DNA of 64,000 nt, taken from NCBI RefSeq assembly GCF_012349115.1, contig NZ_PQIG01000002.1:1-64000 (forward strand). The letters are read 5' to 3'. This DNA comes from Rhizobium ruizarguesonis. Lineage in GTDB: Bacteria; Pseudomonadota; Alphaproteobacteria; Rhizobiales; Rhizobiaceae. The notes beneath the pieces are model-generated. The model searched no databases. It was not told where the DNA came from and saw nothing but the letters and a program-made list of their open reading frames with translations. Made by a program: the position numbers and the translations under genes. Of this stretch, positions 52,129-63,058 are shown one piece after another (position 1 is the stretch's first letter; each line of letters begins with the position of its first letter).

Positions 52129-55118
52129 GCGGCGTGAACCGTATCGCCGGCAAGGGGCGTCTGACACCGGCCAAGACTGCGCGTTTCAGCTTCGACGGCA
52201 AGAGCTATACGGCGCTCGAAGGGGATACCGTCGCCTCGGCGCTGATTGCCAATGGCGTGCATCTTCTGGGACGTTCGTTCAAATATCACCGGGCCCGCGG
52301 TATTCTGTCGGCGGGGGCCGAGGAGCCGAACGCGCTGATCGACGTTTCCCGCGATACGGCGCGCAAGCAGCCGAACGTACGCGCCACCGTGCAGGAAGTC
52401 TTCGACGGCATGATCGTCAGCTCGCAGAACCGCTGGCCCTCGCTTGCCTTCGATGTCGGCGCGGTCAACAATCTGATGTCGCCGTTCTTCGCCGCCGGTT
52501 TCTACTACAAGACCTTCATGTGGCCACGCGCCGCCTGGAAACACGTCTACGAACCGCTCATCCGCCGCGCCGCCGGCCTCGGCGTTGCGCCGACGGAGGA
52601 GGATCCGGACCATTATGCCAGCCGTTATGCCCATTGCGACGTGCTGGTGGTCGGCGCCGGCGTGGCCGGGCTTTCGGCGGCGCTGGCTGCGGCCGAGACC
52701 GGTGCCCGGGTGATCCTTTGCGACGAGCAGGCGGAAGCCGGCGGGGCGTTGCGCTACGATACCGGCGTGACGATCGACGGACAGGACGGCAATAGCTGGG
52801 CGCAGACGGCCGTGGCGCGGCTGAATGCGATGGACAATGTCGAAGTGCTGGTCCGCACGACCGCCTTCGGTTACTACAACCACAATTTCGTCGGTCTTGC
52901 CGAGCGCGTCACCGATCATATCGCCAAGCCTTCCCGCGACCTACCGCGCGAGCGGCTTTGGCAGGTTCGGGCCAAGCGGGTGATCCTCGCCACCGGCGCG
53001 ATCGAACGGCACATGGTATTTCCGAACAATGACCGGCCGGGCATCATGCTGGCCGCGGCCGGGCGGATGTATCTCAATCATTACGGCGTCGCCGTCGGGA
53101 CCAAGGTCGGCATCTACACGGCGCATGACTCGGCCTACGAGGCGGCCTTTGATCTGAAACGATCGGGTGTTTCGATTGCCGCCATCGTCGACAGCAGGCA
53201 GGCGCCGGGAGCGGCGGTGCTGGAAGAGGCGCGTGCGCTCGGCATCGATGTTCTGGCCGGCCAATCGGTCGTCAATACGTCGGGGCGGCTGCGCATCACA
53301 TCGATGACGGTGGCGCGCAACGGCGGCGGTTCGCCGCGCAAAATCGCAGTCGATGCGCTCTTGGTTTCGGCCGGCTGGACGCCGTCCGTGCATTTGTTCT
53401 CGCAGTCGCGCGGCAAAGTGGCCTTCGATGCCGAAAGCCAGCGTTTCCTCCCCGGCTCCTATGCCCAGGACTGCCTCTCGGTCGGCGCCTGCAACGGCAC
53501 CGACGACCTGCAGCGGACGATCGAGGAATCGCTTGCCGCCGGCGAACTGATGGCGCAGGCCACCGGCAAAAGCAGCGGCGAGAAGATCGCAATTTCGGCC
53601 GAGCAAGCCTATGACTGGACGGGCGGCATGATCGGCGCTGCCGAAGGCGCCGGACCGAAGACCAACGCCAAGGCCTTCATCGATTTCCAGCATGATGTCT
53701 GTGCCAAGGATATCCGCCTTGCCGTGCGCGAGGGCATGCATTCGATCGAGCATATCAAGCGCTTCACGACCAACGGCATGGCCTCGGACCAGGGCAAGCT
53801 CTCCAACATGCATGGCCTGGCGATTGCCGCCGAGATGCTCGGCAAGGAAATCCCGCAGGTCGGGCTCACCACTTTCCGCGCGCCCTATACGCCGGTCACC
53901 TATGGGACACTGATCGGCCATTCGCGCGGAGAGCTGTTCGATCCGACGCGCAAGACGCCGCTGCACGGGTGGGAGGAAGCCCATGGCGCGGTCTTCGAGG
54001 ATGTCGGCAACTGGAAGCGTGCCTGGTTCTATCCGCGGGCCGGCGAGACCATGCATCAGGCGGTTTCTCGCGAATGCCGGACGGCACGCGAGGCGGCCGG
54101 TATCTTCGACGCCTCGACGCTCGGCAAGATCGAGGTGGTGGGGCCGGATGCAGCGGAATTCCTCAATCTCATCTACACCAATGCCTGGGACACGCTGAAG
54201 CCCGGCAAGGCCCGCTACGGCATCATGACCCGCGAGGACGGCTTCGTTTATGACGACGGTGTTGTCGGACGCCTGGCGAACGACCGTTTCCATGTGACGA
54301 CGACGACCGGCGGCGCGCCGCGCGTGCTCCATCACATGGAAGATTACCTGCAGACGGAATTCCCGCATCTGAAGGTCTGGCTGACCTCGGTGACCGAACA
54401 ATGGGCTGTCATCGCCGTGCAGGGCCCGAAGGCGCGTGAGATCGTCGCGCCGCTGGTCGAAGGGCTCGATCTTTCGAACGAGGCCTTCCCGCATATGAGC
54501 GTGGCCGAGTGCACGGTCTGCGGGGTGCCGGCGCGGCTCTTCCGTGTCTCCTTCACCGGTGAAACCGGCTTCGAAATCAATGTGCCGGCCGATTACGGCC
54601 AGTCGGTGCTCGAAGCGGTCTGGGCCAATGCCGAACCGCTCGGCGCCTGCGTTTATGGCACGGAGACCATGCACGTTCTTCGCGCCGAGAAGGGTTACAT
54701 CATCGTCGGGCAGGATACGGATGGGACCGTGACCCCCGATGACGCCGGACTTTCCTGGGCGGTTTCGAAGAAAAAGACGGATTTCGTCGGCATTCGCGGG
54801 TTGAAGCGGCCGGATCTCGTCAAGGACGGGCGCAAGCAGCTCGTCGGCCTCGTCACCAAGGACCCGAAGCTGGTGCTCGAAGAAGGCGCGCAGATCGTCG
54901 CGAGCCCGAACGAGCCGAAGCCGATGACCATGCTCGGCCACGTCACATCAGCCTATTGGTCGGACAATTGCGACAGGTCGATCGCCTTCGCGCTGGTCGC
55001 CGGCGGCCGGGCGCGGATGGGCGAGACACTCTATGTGCCGATGCCGGACCGGACGATCGCCGTCGAAGTGACGGATCTGGTATTCTTTGACAAGGAAGGG
55101 GGCCGCATCCATGGCTGA
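52125..55118 (+). CDS. soxA: Sarcosine oxidase subunit alpha
   Basis: A 997-residue subunit. Residues about 15-105 form a 2Fe-2S-ferredoxin-like fold without the cluster cysteines ('FSFDGKSYTALEGDTVASALIANGVHLLGRSFKYHRARGI'). An NAD-binding domain follows ('DVLVVGAGVAGLSAALAAAETGARVILCDEQAEAGGA', about 173-210). The C-terminal third (about 620-990) is a GcvT/aminomethyltransferase-like folate-binding domain with 'KIEVVGPDAAEFLNLIYTN' and 'RLFRVSFTGETGFEINVPADYG'. It passes the methylene group to tetrahydrofolate. soxG overlaps its end by 8 bases. The length is right for the family. Confidence 0.95.
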   Translation: MSGVNRIAGKGRLTPAKTARFSFDGKSYTALEGDTVASALIANGVHLLGRSFKYHRARGILSAGAEEPNALIDVSRDTARKQPNVRATVQEVFDGMIVSSQNRWPSLAFDVGAVNNLMSPFFAAGFYYKTFMWPRAAWKHVYEPLIRRAAGLGVAPTEEDPDHYASRYAHCDVLVVGAGVAGLSAALAAAETGARVILCDEQAEAGGALRYDTGVTIDGQDGNSWAQTAVARLNAMDNVEVLVRTTAFGYYNHNFVGLAERVTDHIAKPSRDLPRERLWQVRAKRVILATGAIERHMVFPNNDRPGIMLAAAGRMYLNHYGVAVGTKVGIYTAHDSAYEAAFDLKRSGVSIAAIVDSRQAPGAAVLEEARALGIDVLAGQSVVNTSGRLRITSMTVARNGGGSPRKIAVDALLVSAGWTPSVHLFSQSRGKVAFDAESQRFLPGSYAQDCLSVGACNGTDDLQRTIEESLAAGELMAQATGKSSGEKIAISAEQAYDWTGGMIGAAEGAGPKTNAKAFIDFQHDVCAKDIRLAVREGMHSIEHIKRFTTNGMASDQGKLSNMHGLAIAAEMLGKEIPQVGLTTFRAPYTPVTYGTLIGHSRGELFDPTRKTPLHGWEEAHGAVFEDVGNWKRAWFYPRAGETMHQAVSRECRTAREAAGIFDASTLGKIEVVGPDAAEFLNLIYTNAWDTLKPGKARYGIMTREDGFVYDDGVVGRLANDRFHVTTTTGGAPRVLHHMEDYLQTEFPHLKVWLTSVTEQWAVIAVQGPKAREIVAPLVEGLDLSNEAFPHMSVAECTVCGVPARLFRVSFTGETGFEINVPADYGQSVLEAVWANAEPLGACVYGTETMHVLRAEKGYIIVGQDTDGTVTPDDAGLSWAVSKKKTDFVGIRGLKRPDLVKDGRKQLVGLVTKDPKLVLEEGAQIVASPNEPKPMTMLGHVTSAYWSDNCDRSIAFALVAGGRARMGETLYVPMPDRTIAVEVTDLVFFDKEGGRIHG

Positions 55119-55659
55119 TGTCGCAATTCGCAAACCGGCGCTTGCCGGCCGTCTCGGCGGCTCCGCAACGGTGCGGCTGACGACCGCACGCACTGCCAGC
55201 CGGGTAGCGCTGCGTGCGCCCGCAGAATCGCTCGCAGCACTTTCCGCTGCTCTCGGCGTGTCTCTGCCGGCCGCCCCGAAAACATCCGGCCGGGCTGGCG
55301 CCCGATCGGCACTCTGGCTCGGGCCGGACGAATGGCTGGTGATCGATGAGGATGGCGCCGACCTGATGGCGGCATTTTCCGGCGCCGGTGCGCTGCATTC
55401 GGCGACCGACGTGTCCCACCGCAATGTCGGGATCATCGTCTCGGGACCGGGTGCGGAGGCGACGCTTTCGGCCGGCTGCCCGCAGGATCTGTCGCTTGCT
55501 TCCTTCCCGGTCGGAGCCGCATCGCGCACGATCCTCGGCAAGGCGGAGATGGTGCTTTTCCGTACGGAAGAAGACACCTTCCGGGTCGAGTGCTGGCGGT
55601 CATTTTCGGACTACGTCTTCGGGTTGCTGAACGAGGCCGCCGAAGACGCGGGGCATTGA
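55111..55659 (+). CDS. soxG: Sarcosine oxidase subunit gamma
   Basis: A 182-residue subunit with the folate-binding-like fold of the gamma family: 'SALWLGPDEWLVIDEDGADLMAAFSGA' (about 68-95) and 'DLSLASFPVGAASRTILGKAEMVLFRTEEDTFRVECWRSFSDYVFGLL' (about 128-175). It completes the soxBDAG heterotetramer. The start at 55111 sits within the end of soxA, after GGAAGGGGG. A 48-base gap precedes the next gene, so the operon probably ends here. Confidence 0.92.
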   Translation: MADVAIRKPALAGRLGGSATVRLTTARTASRVALRAPAESLAALSAALGVSLPAAPKTSGRAGARSALWLGPDEWLVIDEDGADLMAAFSGAGALHSATDVSHRNVGIIVSGPGAEATLSAGCPQDLSLASFPVGAASRTILGKAEMVLFRTEEDTFRVECWRSFSDYVFGLLNEAAEDAGH

Positions 55660-55707
55660 GCCCGGGCCAATCCCGGCTGGGTAGGCCTTCATTCAAAGGG
55701 TAGACCA

Positions 55708-56106
55708 ATGCTGCACCATGCCTCCCTCGGCGTTTCCGATATTGAACGGTCGGCGGCATTTTACGATGCCACGCTGGCCGCGCTCGGTTATGTCAGGGTC
55801 TGGGACGACATCAGGCCGGGGCAAACAGGGCAGGCAATCGGCTACGGCCATCCCGGCGGCGGGGACAAATTGGCGATCAAGCATCGGCCGGATGGCCAGC
55901 GCCCGCCCGGTCCGGGCTTTCATCTGGCGTTTGCCGCTCCGAGCCGCCAGGCGGTCGATCGGTTTCATGCCGCGGCAATCGCGCATGGCGGCAGTGACAA
56001 TGGCCGGCCCAGCCTGCGGCCTCACTACGGTGAGCACTATTATGCGGCGTTCGTCATCGATCCCGACGGACATGCTCTCGAAGCCGTGTTCAATTCGGCC
56101 GAGTAA
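55708..56106 (+). CDS. VOC-superfamily (glyoxalase-like) protein
   Basis: A 132-residue protein of the glyoxalase/dioxygenase fold: 'MLHHASLGVSDIERSAAFYDATLAALGYVRV' opens and 'YYAAFVIDPDGHALEAVFNS' closes it. His3 (HHASLGV) and Glu near residue 125 are candidate metal ligands. The substrate is unknown. AAAGGG precedes the ATG. It lies 48 bases after soxG on the same strand and might be read through with the sox operon. Confidence 0.82.
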   Translation: MLHHASLGVSDIERSAAFYDATLAALGYVRVWDDIRPGQTGQAIGYGHPGGGDKLAIKHRPDGQRPPGPGFHLAFAAPSRQAVDRFHAAAIAHGGSDNGRPSLRPHYGEHYYAAFVIDPDGHALEAVFNSAE

Positions 56107-56121
56107 CAAAAGCAGTTTTGC

Positions 56122-56610
56122 TCAGACGTCCTCGGGGCGGTCCTTCGGGTCGAATTGGATGATGGTGATCCACTTTGCCGTGAGCGCCGGCTTCTTCTCG
56201 TTTTCGATCTCGATCGAGACGTCATAGGTGGTCATCAGCATGCCGGCGCCGCGGAAGCGGGCGTCGGAGAGCAGGAAGCGGCCGCGGACGCGGGCGCCGC
56301 TCTTCACCGGCGTCATGAAGCGGACGCGCTCGAAGCCGTAGTTGATGCCCATGGTCTGCTCGCGCACTTTCGGCAGGCAGTTGTAGTTCATCGTCGACAG
56401 CAGAGACAGTGTCAGGAAGCCGTGGGCGATGGTACCGCCGAAGGGGCTCTCGGCCGCTGCGCGTGCGGGATCAACGTGGATGAATTGATGGTCGTCGGTC
56501 GCCGCCGCGAAAGCGTCGATCATCGACTGGTCGACGGTGATCCAATCCGATAGGCCCGTTTCCATGCCGATCAATCCCCGCACGTCGGAGAGTGAAATTT
56601 CCGTGACCAT
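56122..56610 (-). CDS. MaoC-like (R)-specific enoyl-CoA hydratase
   Basis: A 162-residue hot-dog-fold protein. The hydratase 2 motif is 'ITVDQSMIDAFAAATDDHQFIHVDPARAAAESPFGGTIAHGFLTLSLL' (about residues 24-72) with the catalytic Asp and His of DDHQFIH. Family members hydrate 2-enoyl-CoA or act in side-chain degradation. GAGGAATTC precedes the ATG at 56610; the reading from 56628 is less likely. It converges on the VOC gene, 15 bases apart. Confidence 0.88.
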   Translation of the reverse strand: MVTEISLSDVRGLIGMETGLSDWITVDQSMIDAFAAATDDHQFIHVDPARAAAESPFGGTIAHGFLTLSLLSTMNYNCLPKVREQTMGINYGFERVRFMTPVKSGARVRGRFLLSDARFRGAGMLMTTYDVSIEIENEKKPALTAKWITIIQFDPKDRPEDV

Positions 56611-56700
56611 GAATTCCTCGTGAAACAAGCCGCCGCGGCAAAGCCTTATCGTGCATTTGTGACGATTGCGACAAGGATTTGCGCAAGCGCGGGAAGGTGG

Positions 56701-58680
56701 TCAATTTTCTACGAAAAAGGCGATCGAGCGCGGCTCGACGGTTGCGTGGCCAGTGGTTTTCGTTGCTCCATCCGGCGTCAACTGGCGCCAAGCCGGTTCG
56801 CCCTCACACGGAAGCGTGAAAAATTGGCGGCTCTCCGACCGGTTGAAAAGCACGCCAAGCCGGGTCTGCCTGCCGCGCGCGGAGCGGTCGCCGGTCGATA
56901 GTAACATGCCGAGGGTGGACAGCGACGGCGTCTCCCATTCGGTAACGGTCATCGGCTCGCCGGAAAGCGAAATCCATTCGACATCACCATTTCCCGCCAG
57001 GAAGCCCATTTCGGAAAAGACGGTGAAGCGGCGACGCAACCCCGCAACGAAGGCGGTATGGGCGATGAGACCCTCGTCTAACGCCTTCCAGTCTAGCCAG
57101 GTGATCTCGTTGTCCTGGCAATAGGCGTTGTTGTTGCCATGCTGACTGCGGCCGCCCTCGTCGCCAGCCGTCAGCATGATGCTGCCGCGGGTGGCAAAGA
57201 GCGTTGATATCAGCGCCATCACATCGTCGCGGCGACGCTTGCGGATCGTCGGATAGACGGTTTCCCCCTCGACGCCGTTGTTCCAGGAGTGGTTCTCATT
57301 ATGGCCGTCGCGATTGTGTTCGCCGTTGGCGTCGTTGTGCTTTCCGGCATAGGAGACGAGATCGATCAGCGTGAAGCCGTCATGGGCGGCAAGGAAATTG
57401 ACGCTGCGCGTCTCCTTGCCGTCGTTGCGGGAGAAGATGTCGGAGGAGCCGGCGAGTGCGGTTGCCAGCGCGCCGGTCTTCCAATCGTCGCCGCGCCAGT
57501 AGCAGCGCAGATCGTCGCGAACCCGGTCGTTCCATTCAAGGAAGGGCGGCGGGAAATTGCCGAGCTGGTAACCGCCCGGGCCGATATCCCAGGGCTCGGC
57601 GATCATGATGCGGTCGGCAAGCACATCGTCGGCCAGGATCGCGGCCAGTGTTCCCCCGTCGCGCTCGAAGCCTGTCGCGGTGCGGCCGAGCACCGGGGCG
57701 AGATCAAAACGAAAACCGTCGACGCCGGCATTGAGCACGAAATGGCGCAGGCTGTCGATGACGAGGCGGCGGACCTCAGGATGATCGCAGGCGAGCGTAT
57801 TGCCGGTGCCGGTGTCGTTGACGAGTTCGCCCGGCCAATTCTGGGCGTGGCGATAATAATGCAGGTTGTCGAGGCCGCGCAGCGACAGCGTCGCGCCGTA
57901 TCGGTCGCTCTCGCCGGTATGGTTGAAGACGAGGTCGAGGATGACGGCGATACCTTCGGCATGGAGGGTCGCGACTGTCTCGCGCAACTCCGTCATGCCG
58001 CCGGGAACGAGCCGCGGATCGAGCGCCATGAAGGCGACGGGATTGTAGCCCCAGCCGTTGGTGAGGCCGAGCGGCGGCAGGTGGCGTTCGTCGATCCAGG
58101 CAGTGATCGGCATCAGTTCGACGGCATCGACACCGATCCGCTTCAGGTGCGCGACGACGGAGGGATGGGCAAGCGCTGCGACCGTGCCGCGCTCTGCCTG
58201 CGGTACGTCGGGATGGAGAATGGTGAAGGGCCGTACCGCCACCTCATAGATAAAGCCACCCGGTTTGAAGAGCGGCTTGCTGATCGCGGCTGGGGTATCG
58301 GTGGTGACAATCGCCTTCGGCATCAGATCCTGGCTGTCCTCGCCATAGACGCCAAGGCGGGGATCGTAGCGGAACGGCCTGTCGATCTCCTTGGCGTAGG
58401 GATCGATCAGCAGTTTGGAGGGATCGTACCAGAGGCCGTTATCAGGCGCGTAGATACCATCGGCGCGATAGCCGTAGCGCGCGCCCTCCTTCAGTCCGTC
58501 GACAAAGAGACGATGAATGTAGTTGCTGTCGCGCGCCATCGGCAGGCGCGCGAATTCCCTGTTGCCGTCATCCTCGAAGAGGCAGAGTTCGATCTGTGCG
58601 GCATGATGCGACCACACGGCAAATTCGACGCCGGTCTCGAAGACGATCGCGCCGGCTTGCGCCGAACTGCTTCCCCGCAT
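56701..58680 (-). CDS. glgX: Glycogen debranching enzyme
   Basis: A 659-residue GH13 isoamylase-type enzyme that removes alpha-1,6 branches. An N-terminal CBM48 domain (about 1-110) precedes the catalytic barrel. The four GH13 regions are 'ILDLVFNHTGE', 'VDGFRFDLAPVLG' (nucleophile Asp), 'IMIAEPWD' (acid Glu) and 'NFLAAHDGFTLIDLV'. The start follows the pgm stop by 12 bases. It is the last gene of the glycogen operon glgB-glgC-glgA-pgm-glgX. The length matches GlgX. Confidence 0.94.
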   Translation of the reverse strand: MRGSSSAQAGAIVFETGVEFAVWSHHAAQIELCLFEDDGNREFARLPMARDSNYIHRLFVDGLKEGARYGYRADGIYAPDNGLWYDPSKLLIDPYAKEIDRPFRYDPRLGVYGEDSQDLMPKAIVTTDTPAAISKPLFKPGGFIYEVAVRPFTILHPDVPQAERGTVAALAHPSVVAHLKRIGVDAVELMPITAWIDERHLPPLGLTNGWGYNPVAFMALDPRLVPGGMTELRETVATLHAEGIAVILDLVFNHTGESDRYGATLSLRGLDNLHYYRHAQNWPGELVNDTGTGNTLACDHPEVRRLVIDSLRHFVLNAGVDGFRFDLAPVLGRTATGFERDGGTLAAILADDVLADRIMIAEPWDIGPGGYQLGNFPPPFLEWNDRVRDDLRCYWRGDDWKTGALATALAGSSDIFSRNDGKETRSVNFLAAHDGFTLIDLVSYAGKHNDANGEHNRDGHNENHSWNNGVEGETVYPTIRKRRRDDVMALISTLFATRGSIMLTAGDEGGRSQHGNNNAYCQDNEITWLDWKALDEGLIAHTAFVAGLRRRFTVFSEMGFLAGNGDVEWISLSGEPMTVTEWETPSLSTLGMLLSTGDRSARGRQTRLGVLFNRSESRQFFTLPCEGEPAWRQLTPDGATKTTGHATVEPRSIAFFVEN

Positions 58681-58692
58681 GTTTCCCCCGGA

Positions 58693-60330
<1,638 letters not shown>

Positions 60331-61773
60331 TCACATGCCTTTCGAGACGAGGCTTGAATAGAGGGCAGCGTAGCGTTCGGCGCTCTTCTCCCAGGAGACA
60401 TCCGATTTCATGCCCTGCTTTTGCAATTGGGTCCAGAGTTTTCGGTCCTGGTAAAAATGCATCGCACGGCGGATTGCCTGTAGCATGCCTGTTTCTGTCA
60501 CGGGGGCAAATTGTATGCCGGTTGCCACTTTCGCCGCAAGTGCGGCATGATTGGCGTCGATCACCGTGTCATTGAGCCCGCCGGTGCGGGCAACGATCGG
60601 AACGCAGCCGTAACGCAGGCCGTAAAGTTGGGTCAGGCCGCAAGGTTCGAAGCGCGAGGGGATGATGATCGCGTCGCAGCCGGCCTGCATCAGGTGCGAC
60701 ATCGGCTCGTTATAGCCGATCGAGACGCCTATGCGGCCGGGATGGCGGCTGGCGGAGGCGAGCAGCGCGCCTTCCAGTGCGGCTTCGCCGGAGCCGAGCA
60801 CGACGAGCTTGCCGCCGATGGCGACGATCTCGTCGGCGATGTTGGCGACGACATCCATGCCCTTCTGCCAGGTGAGACGGCTGATGACGCAGAAGATCGG
60901 GGCGTCGTCGTTGTCGAGACGGAAGAATTCGGCGATCGAGCGACGGTTCTCCTCGCGGTTCTTCAGCGTCGTCGGGCCGTAATGGGTGTGGACGACAGGA
61001 TCGGTCGCCGGGTTCCAGATATCGGTGTCGATGCCGTTGACGATGCCGTGCAGATCGTCGATGCGGCTGGCGATGACGCCCTCGAGCCCCATGCCGAATT
61101 CCGACGTCAGAATCTCATCGGCATAGGTCGGGCTGACTGTCGTGATTGCATGCGCGGTCTTAAGGCCGCCCTTGAGGAAGCCGATGGTGCCGTAATATTC
61201 GATGCTTTCGGTGGCGAAGGCATGGGCAGGCAGGCGCAGGCCGGGAAAGATCTCTGAACCGAACTGGCCCTGGAAGGCGATGTTGTGAATGGTCAGCACG
61301 CTCGGCAGTTCCGGCGTCGGATAATAACGCATATAGACCGACGTCAGCGCCGCCTGCCAGTCGTGGGTGTGGACGAGATCGGGCCGCCAGCCGGGCAGCA
61401 GGCCGGCGGCGATCTCTGAGGCGGCGAGCGACAGGGCGGCGAACCGACGCCAGTTGTCGGGATAGTCCTTGCCGAGCGGATCGAGATAGGGGCCGCCCGG
61501 CCTGTCGTAGTAGGCCGGCGCATCGAGGATGAGCAGATCGAGGCCCTCGTGCTGGACCTCGAGCACGGTCGCCCGCTCACCGAGCAGGTCGGGGAATTCG
61601 AGCCTGACGACCGGGTCGCGAATGACCTTCATGACGGCGGGATAGCCGGGGAGAAGGGTCTTGGTCTCGACCCCGAAGGCTTTCAGAGCAATCGGCAGGG
61701 CGCCGGACACATCGGCCAGACCCCCTGTCTTGATCAAAGGGAAGACTTCGGACGAAACCGAAAGAACTTTCAT
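60331..61773 (-). CDS. glgA: Glycogen synthase (ADP-glucose-dependent)
   Basis: A 480-residue GT5 glycosyltransferase. The N-terminal '[27 protein letters not shown]' includes the ADP-glucose-binding KTGGL. The C-terminal Rossmann domain shows '[36 protein letters not shown]', where the Glu of FEPCG is catalytic-adjacent. It extends alpha-1,4-glucan chains. It starts 3 bases after the glgC stop, so the genes are tightly coupled. Confidence 0.95.
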   Translation of the reverse strand: MKVLSVSSEVFPLIKTGGLADVSGALPIALKAFGVETKTLLPGYPAVMKVIRDPVVRLEFPDLLGERATVLEVQHEGLDLLILDAPAYYDRPGGPYLDPLGKDYPDNWRRFAALSLAASEIAAGLLPGWRPDLVHTHDWQAALTSVYMRYYPTPELPSVLTIHNIAFQGQFGSEIFPGLRLPAHAFATESIEYYGTIGFLKGGLKTAHAITTVSPTYADEILTSEFGMGLEGVIASRIDDLHGIVNGIDTDIWNPATDPVVHTHYGPTTLKNREENRRSIAEFFRLDNDDAPIFCVISRLTWQKGMDVVANIADEIVAIGGKLVVLGSGEAALEGALLASASRHPGRIGVSIGYNEPMSHLMQAGCDAIIIPSRFEPCGLTQLYGLRYGCVPIVARTGGLNDTVIDANHAALAAKVATGIQFAPVTETGMLQAIRRAMHFYQDRKLWTQLQKQGMKSDVSWEKSAERYAALYSSLVSKGM

Positions 61774-61776
61774 AAG

Positions 61777-63039
61777 TCAGATATCCAGCTTGTCGATCAT
61801 CGGTTGCGTGATCAGGCAGATGCCGCTTTCCGTCCGCCGGAAGCGCTTGGCATCGAGCTCGGGATCTTCGCCGACAACCAGGCCTTCCGGAATGACGACA
61901 CCATGGTCGATCACCACATTCTTGAGCTGCGCGCGCCGTCCGATCTTCACGTTTGGCAGAATGACCGCTCCTTCCATCTTGGAGAAGGAGTTCGCCCTGA
62001 CACCGGTGAAGAGCAGGCTGTTATTGAGCATGGCGCCCGAGATGATGCAGTCGCCTGACACAACGGAGGAGGTGGCCGAGCCGCGGCGATCCTCGTCGTC
62101 ATGGACGAATTTCGCCGGCGGGGTGATCTCGGCATAGGTCCAGATCGGCCAGGACTTGTCGTAGATATCGAGCTCCGGAACGATCGCCGTCAGGTCGATA
62201 TTGGCCTGCCAATAGGCGTCGATCGTGCCAACGTCGCGCCAGTAGGGTTCGTGCTCGAAATCGGAACGGACGCAGGACTTGGCGAAGCGGTGGGCGACCG
62301 CCTTACCGTTCTTGACGATATAGGGGATGATGTCCTTGCCGAAGTCGCGGCTCGAGGTCGGGTCGGCGGCGTCGCGGCGCAGCGCATCGAGCAGGAACTT
62401 GGTGTGGAAGACGTAGATGCCCATCGAGGCGAGGGCGAAATCCGGCTTGTCGGGAATGGGCGGCGGATCGGCCGGTTTCTCGACGAAGGCGATGATCTCG
62501 TCCTTGTCGTTGACATGCATGACGCCGAAGCCGACCGCTTCCATGCGCGGCACTTCCAGGCAGCCGATGGTGACGTCAGCGCCGGAATCGACGTGTTGCT
62601 GCAGCATCCATTCATAGTCCATCTTGTAGACGTGGTCGCCGGCAAGAATGACCATGTATTCGACGCCGTAATCCTGGATGATGTCGATGTTCTGATAGAC
62701 GGCGTCGGCCGTGCCTTCATACCATTGCGTCTCGGAGACGCGCTGGCTGGCGGGCAGAATATCGAAGCTCTCGTTGCGCTCAGGGCGGAAGAAGTTCCAG
62801 CCGCGCTGCATGTGGCGGATCAGCGAATGCGCCTTGTATTGCGTGGCGACGCCGATGCGGCGGATGCCGGAATTCAGGGCGTTCGACAGGGCGAAATCGA
62901 TGATCCGGGCCTTGCCGCCGAAATAAACGGCCGGCTTGGCACGCCGGTCGGTGAGTTCCTTGAGACGGCTTCCCCTGCCGCCCGCCAGAACATAAGCCAT
63001 TGCATCGCGGGCAAGTGGCTGAACGCGCTTTTCTACCAT
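61777..63039 (-). CDS. glgC: Glucose-1-phosphate adenylyltransferase (ADP-glucose pyrophosphorylase)
   Basis: A 420-residue enzyme making ADP-glucose, the committed step of glycogen synthesis. '[43 protein letters not shown]' binds nucleotide; '[20 protein letters not shown]' carries the catalytic Asp; 'VEKPADPP' and 'ASMGIYVF' are sugar-binding loops. A C-terminal beta-helix gives allosteric control by fructose-6-phosphate or pyruvate in this family. GGAGGAGAAA precedes the ATG at 63039. It follows glgB by 19 bases. Confidence 0.95.
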   Translation of the reverse strand: MVEKRVQPLARDAMAYVLAGGRGSRLKELTDRRAKPAVYFGGKARIIDFALSNALNSGIRRIGVATQYKAHSLIRHMQRGWNFFRPERNESFDILPASQRVSETQWYEGTADAVYQNIDIIQDYGVEYMVILAGDHVYKMDYEWMLQQHVDSGADVTIGCLEVPRMEAVGFGVMHVNDKDEIIAFVEKPADPPPIPDKPDFALASMGIYVFHTKFLLDALRRDAADPTSSRDFGKDIIPYIVKNGKAVAHRFAKSCVRSDFEHEPYWRDVGTIDAYWQANIDLTAIVPELDIYDKSWPIWTYAEITPPAKFVHDDEDRRGSATSSVVSGDCIISGAMLNNSLLFTGVRANSFSKMEGAVILPNVKIGRRAQLKNVVIDHGVVIPEGLVVGEDPELDAKRFRRTESGICLITQPMIDKLDI

Positions 63040-63058
63040 TTTCTCCTCCCACCAGTCA

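Noticed and set aside
52941..54941. Minus-strand open frame of 666 codons opposite soxA
   Set aside because: soxA is unmistakable on the plus strand. The antisense product has no motif and lacks a ribosome-binding site.
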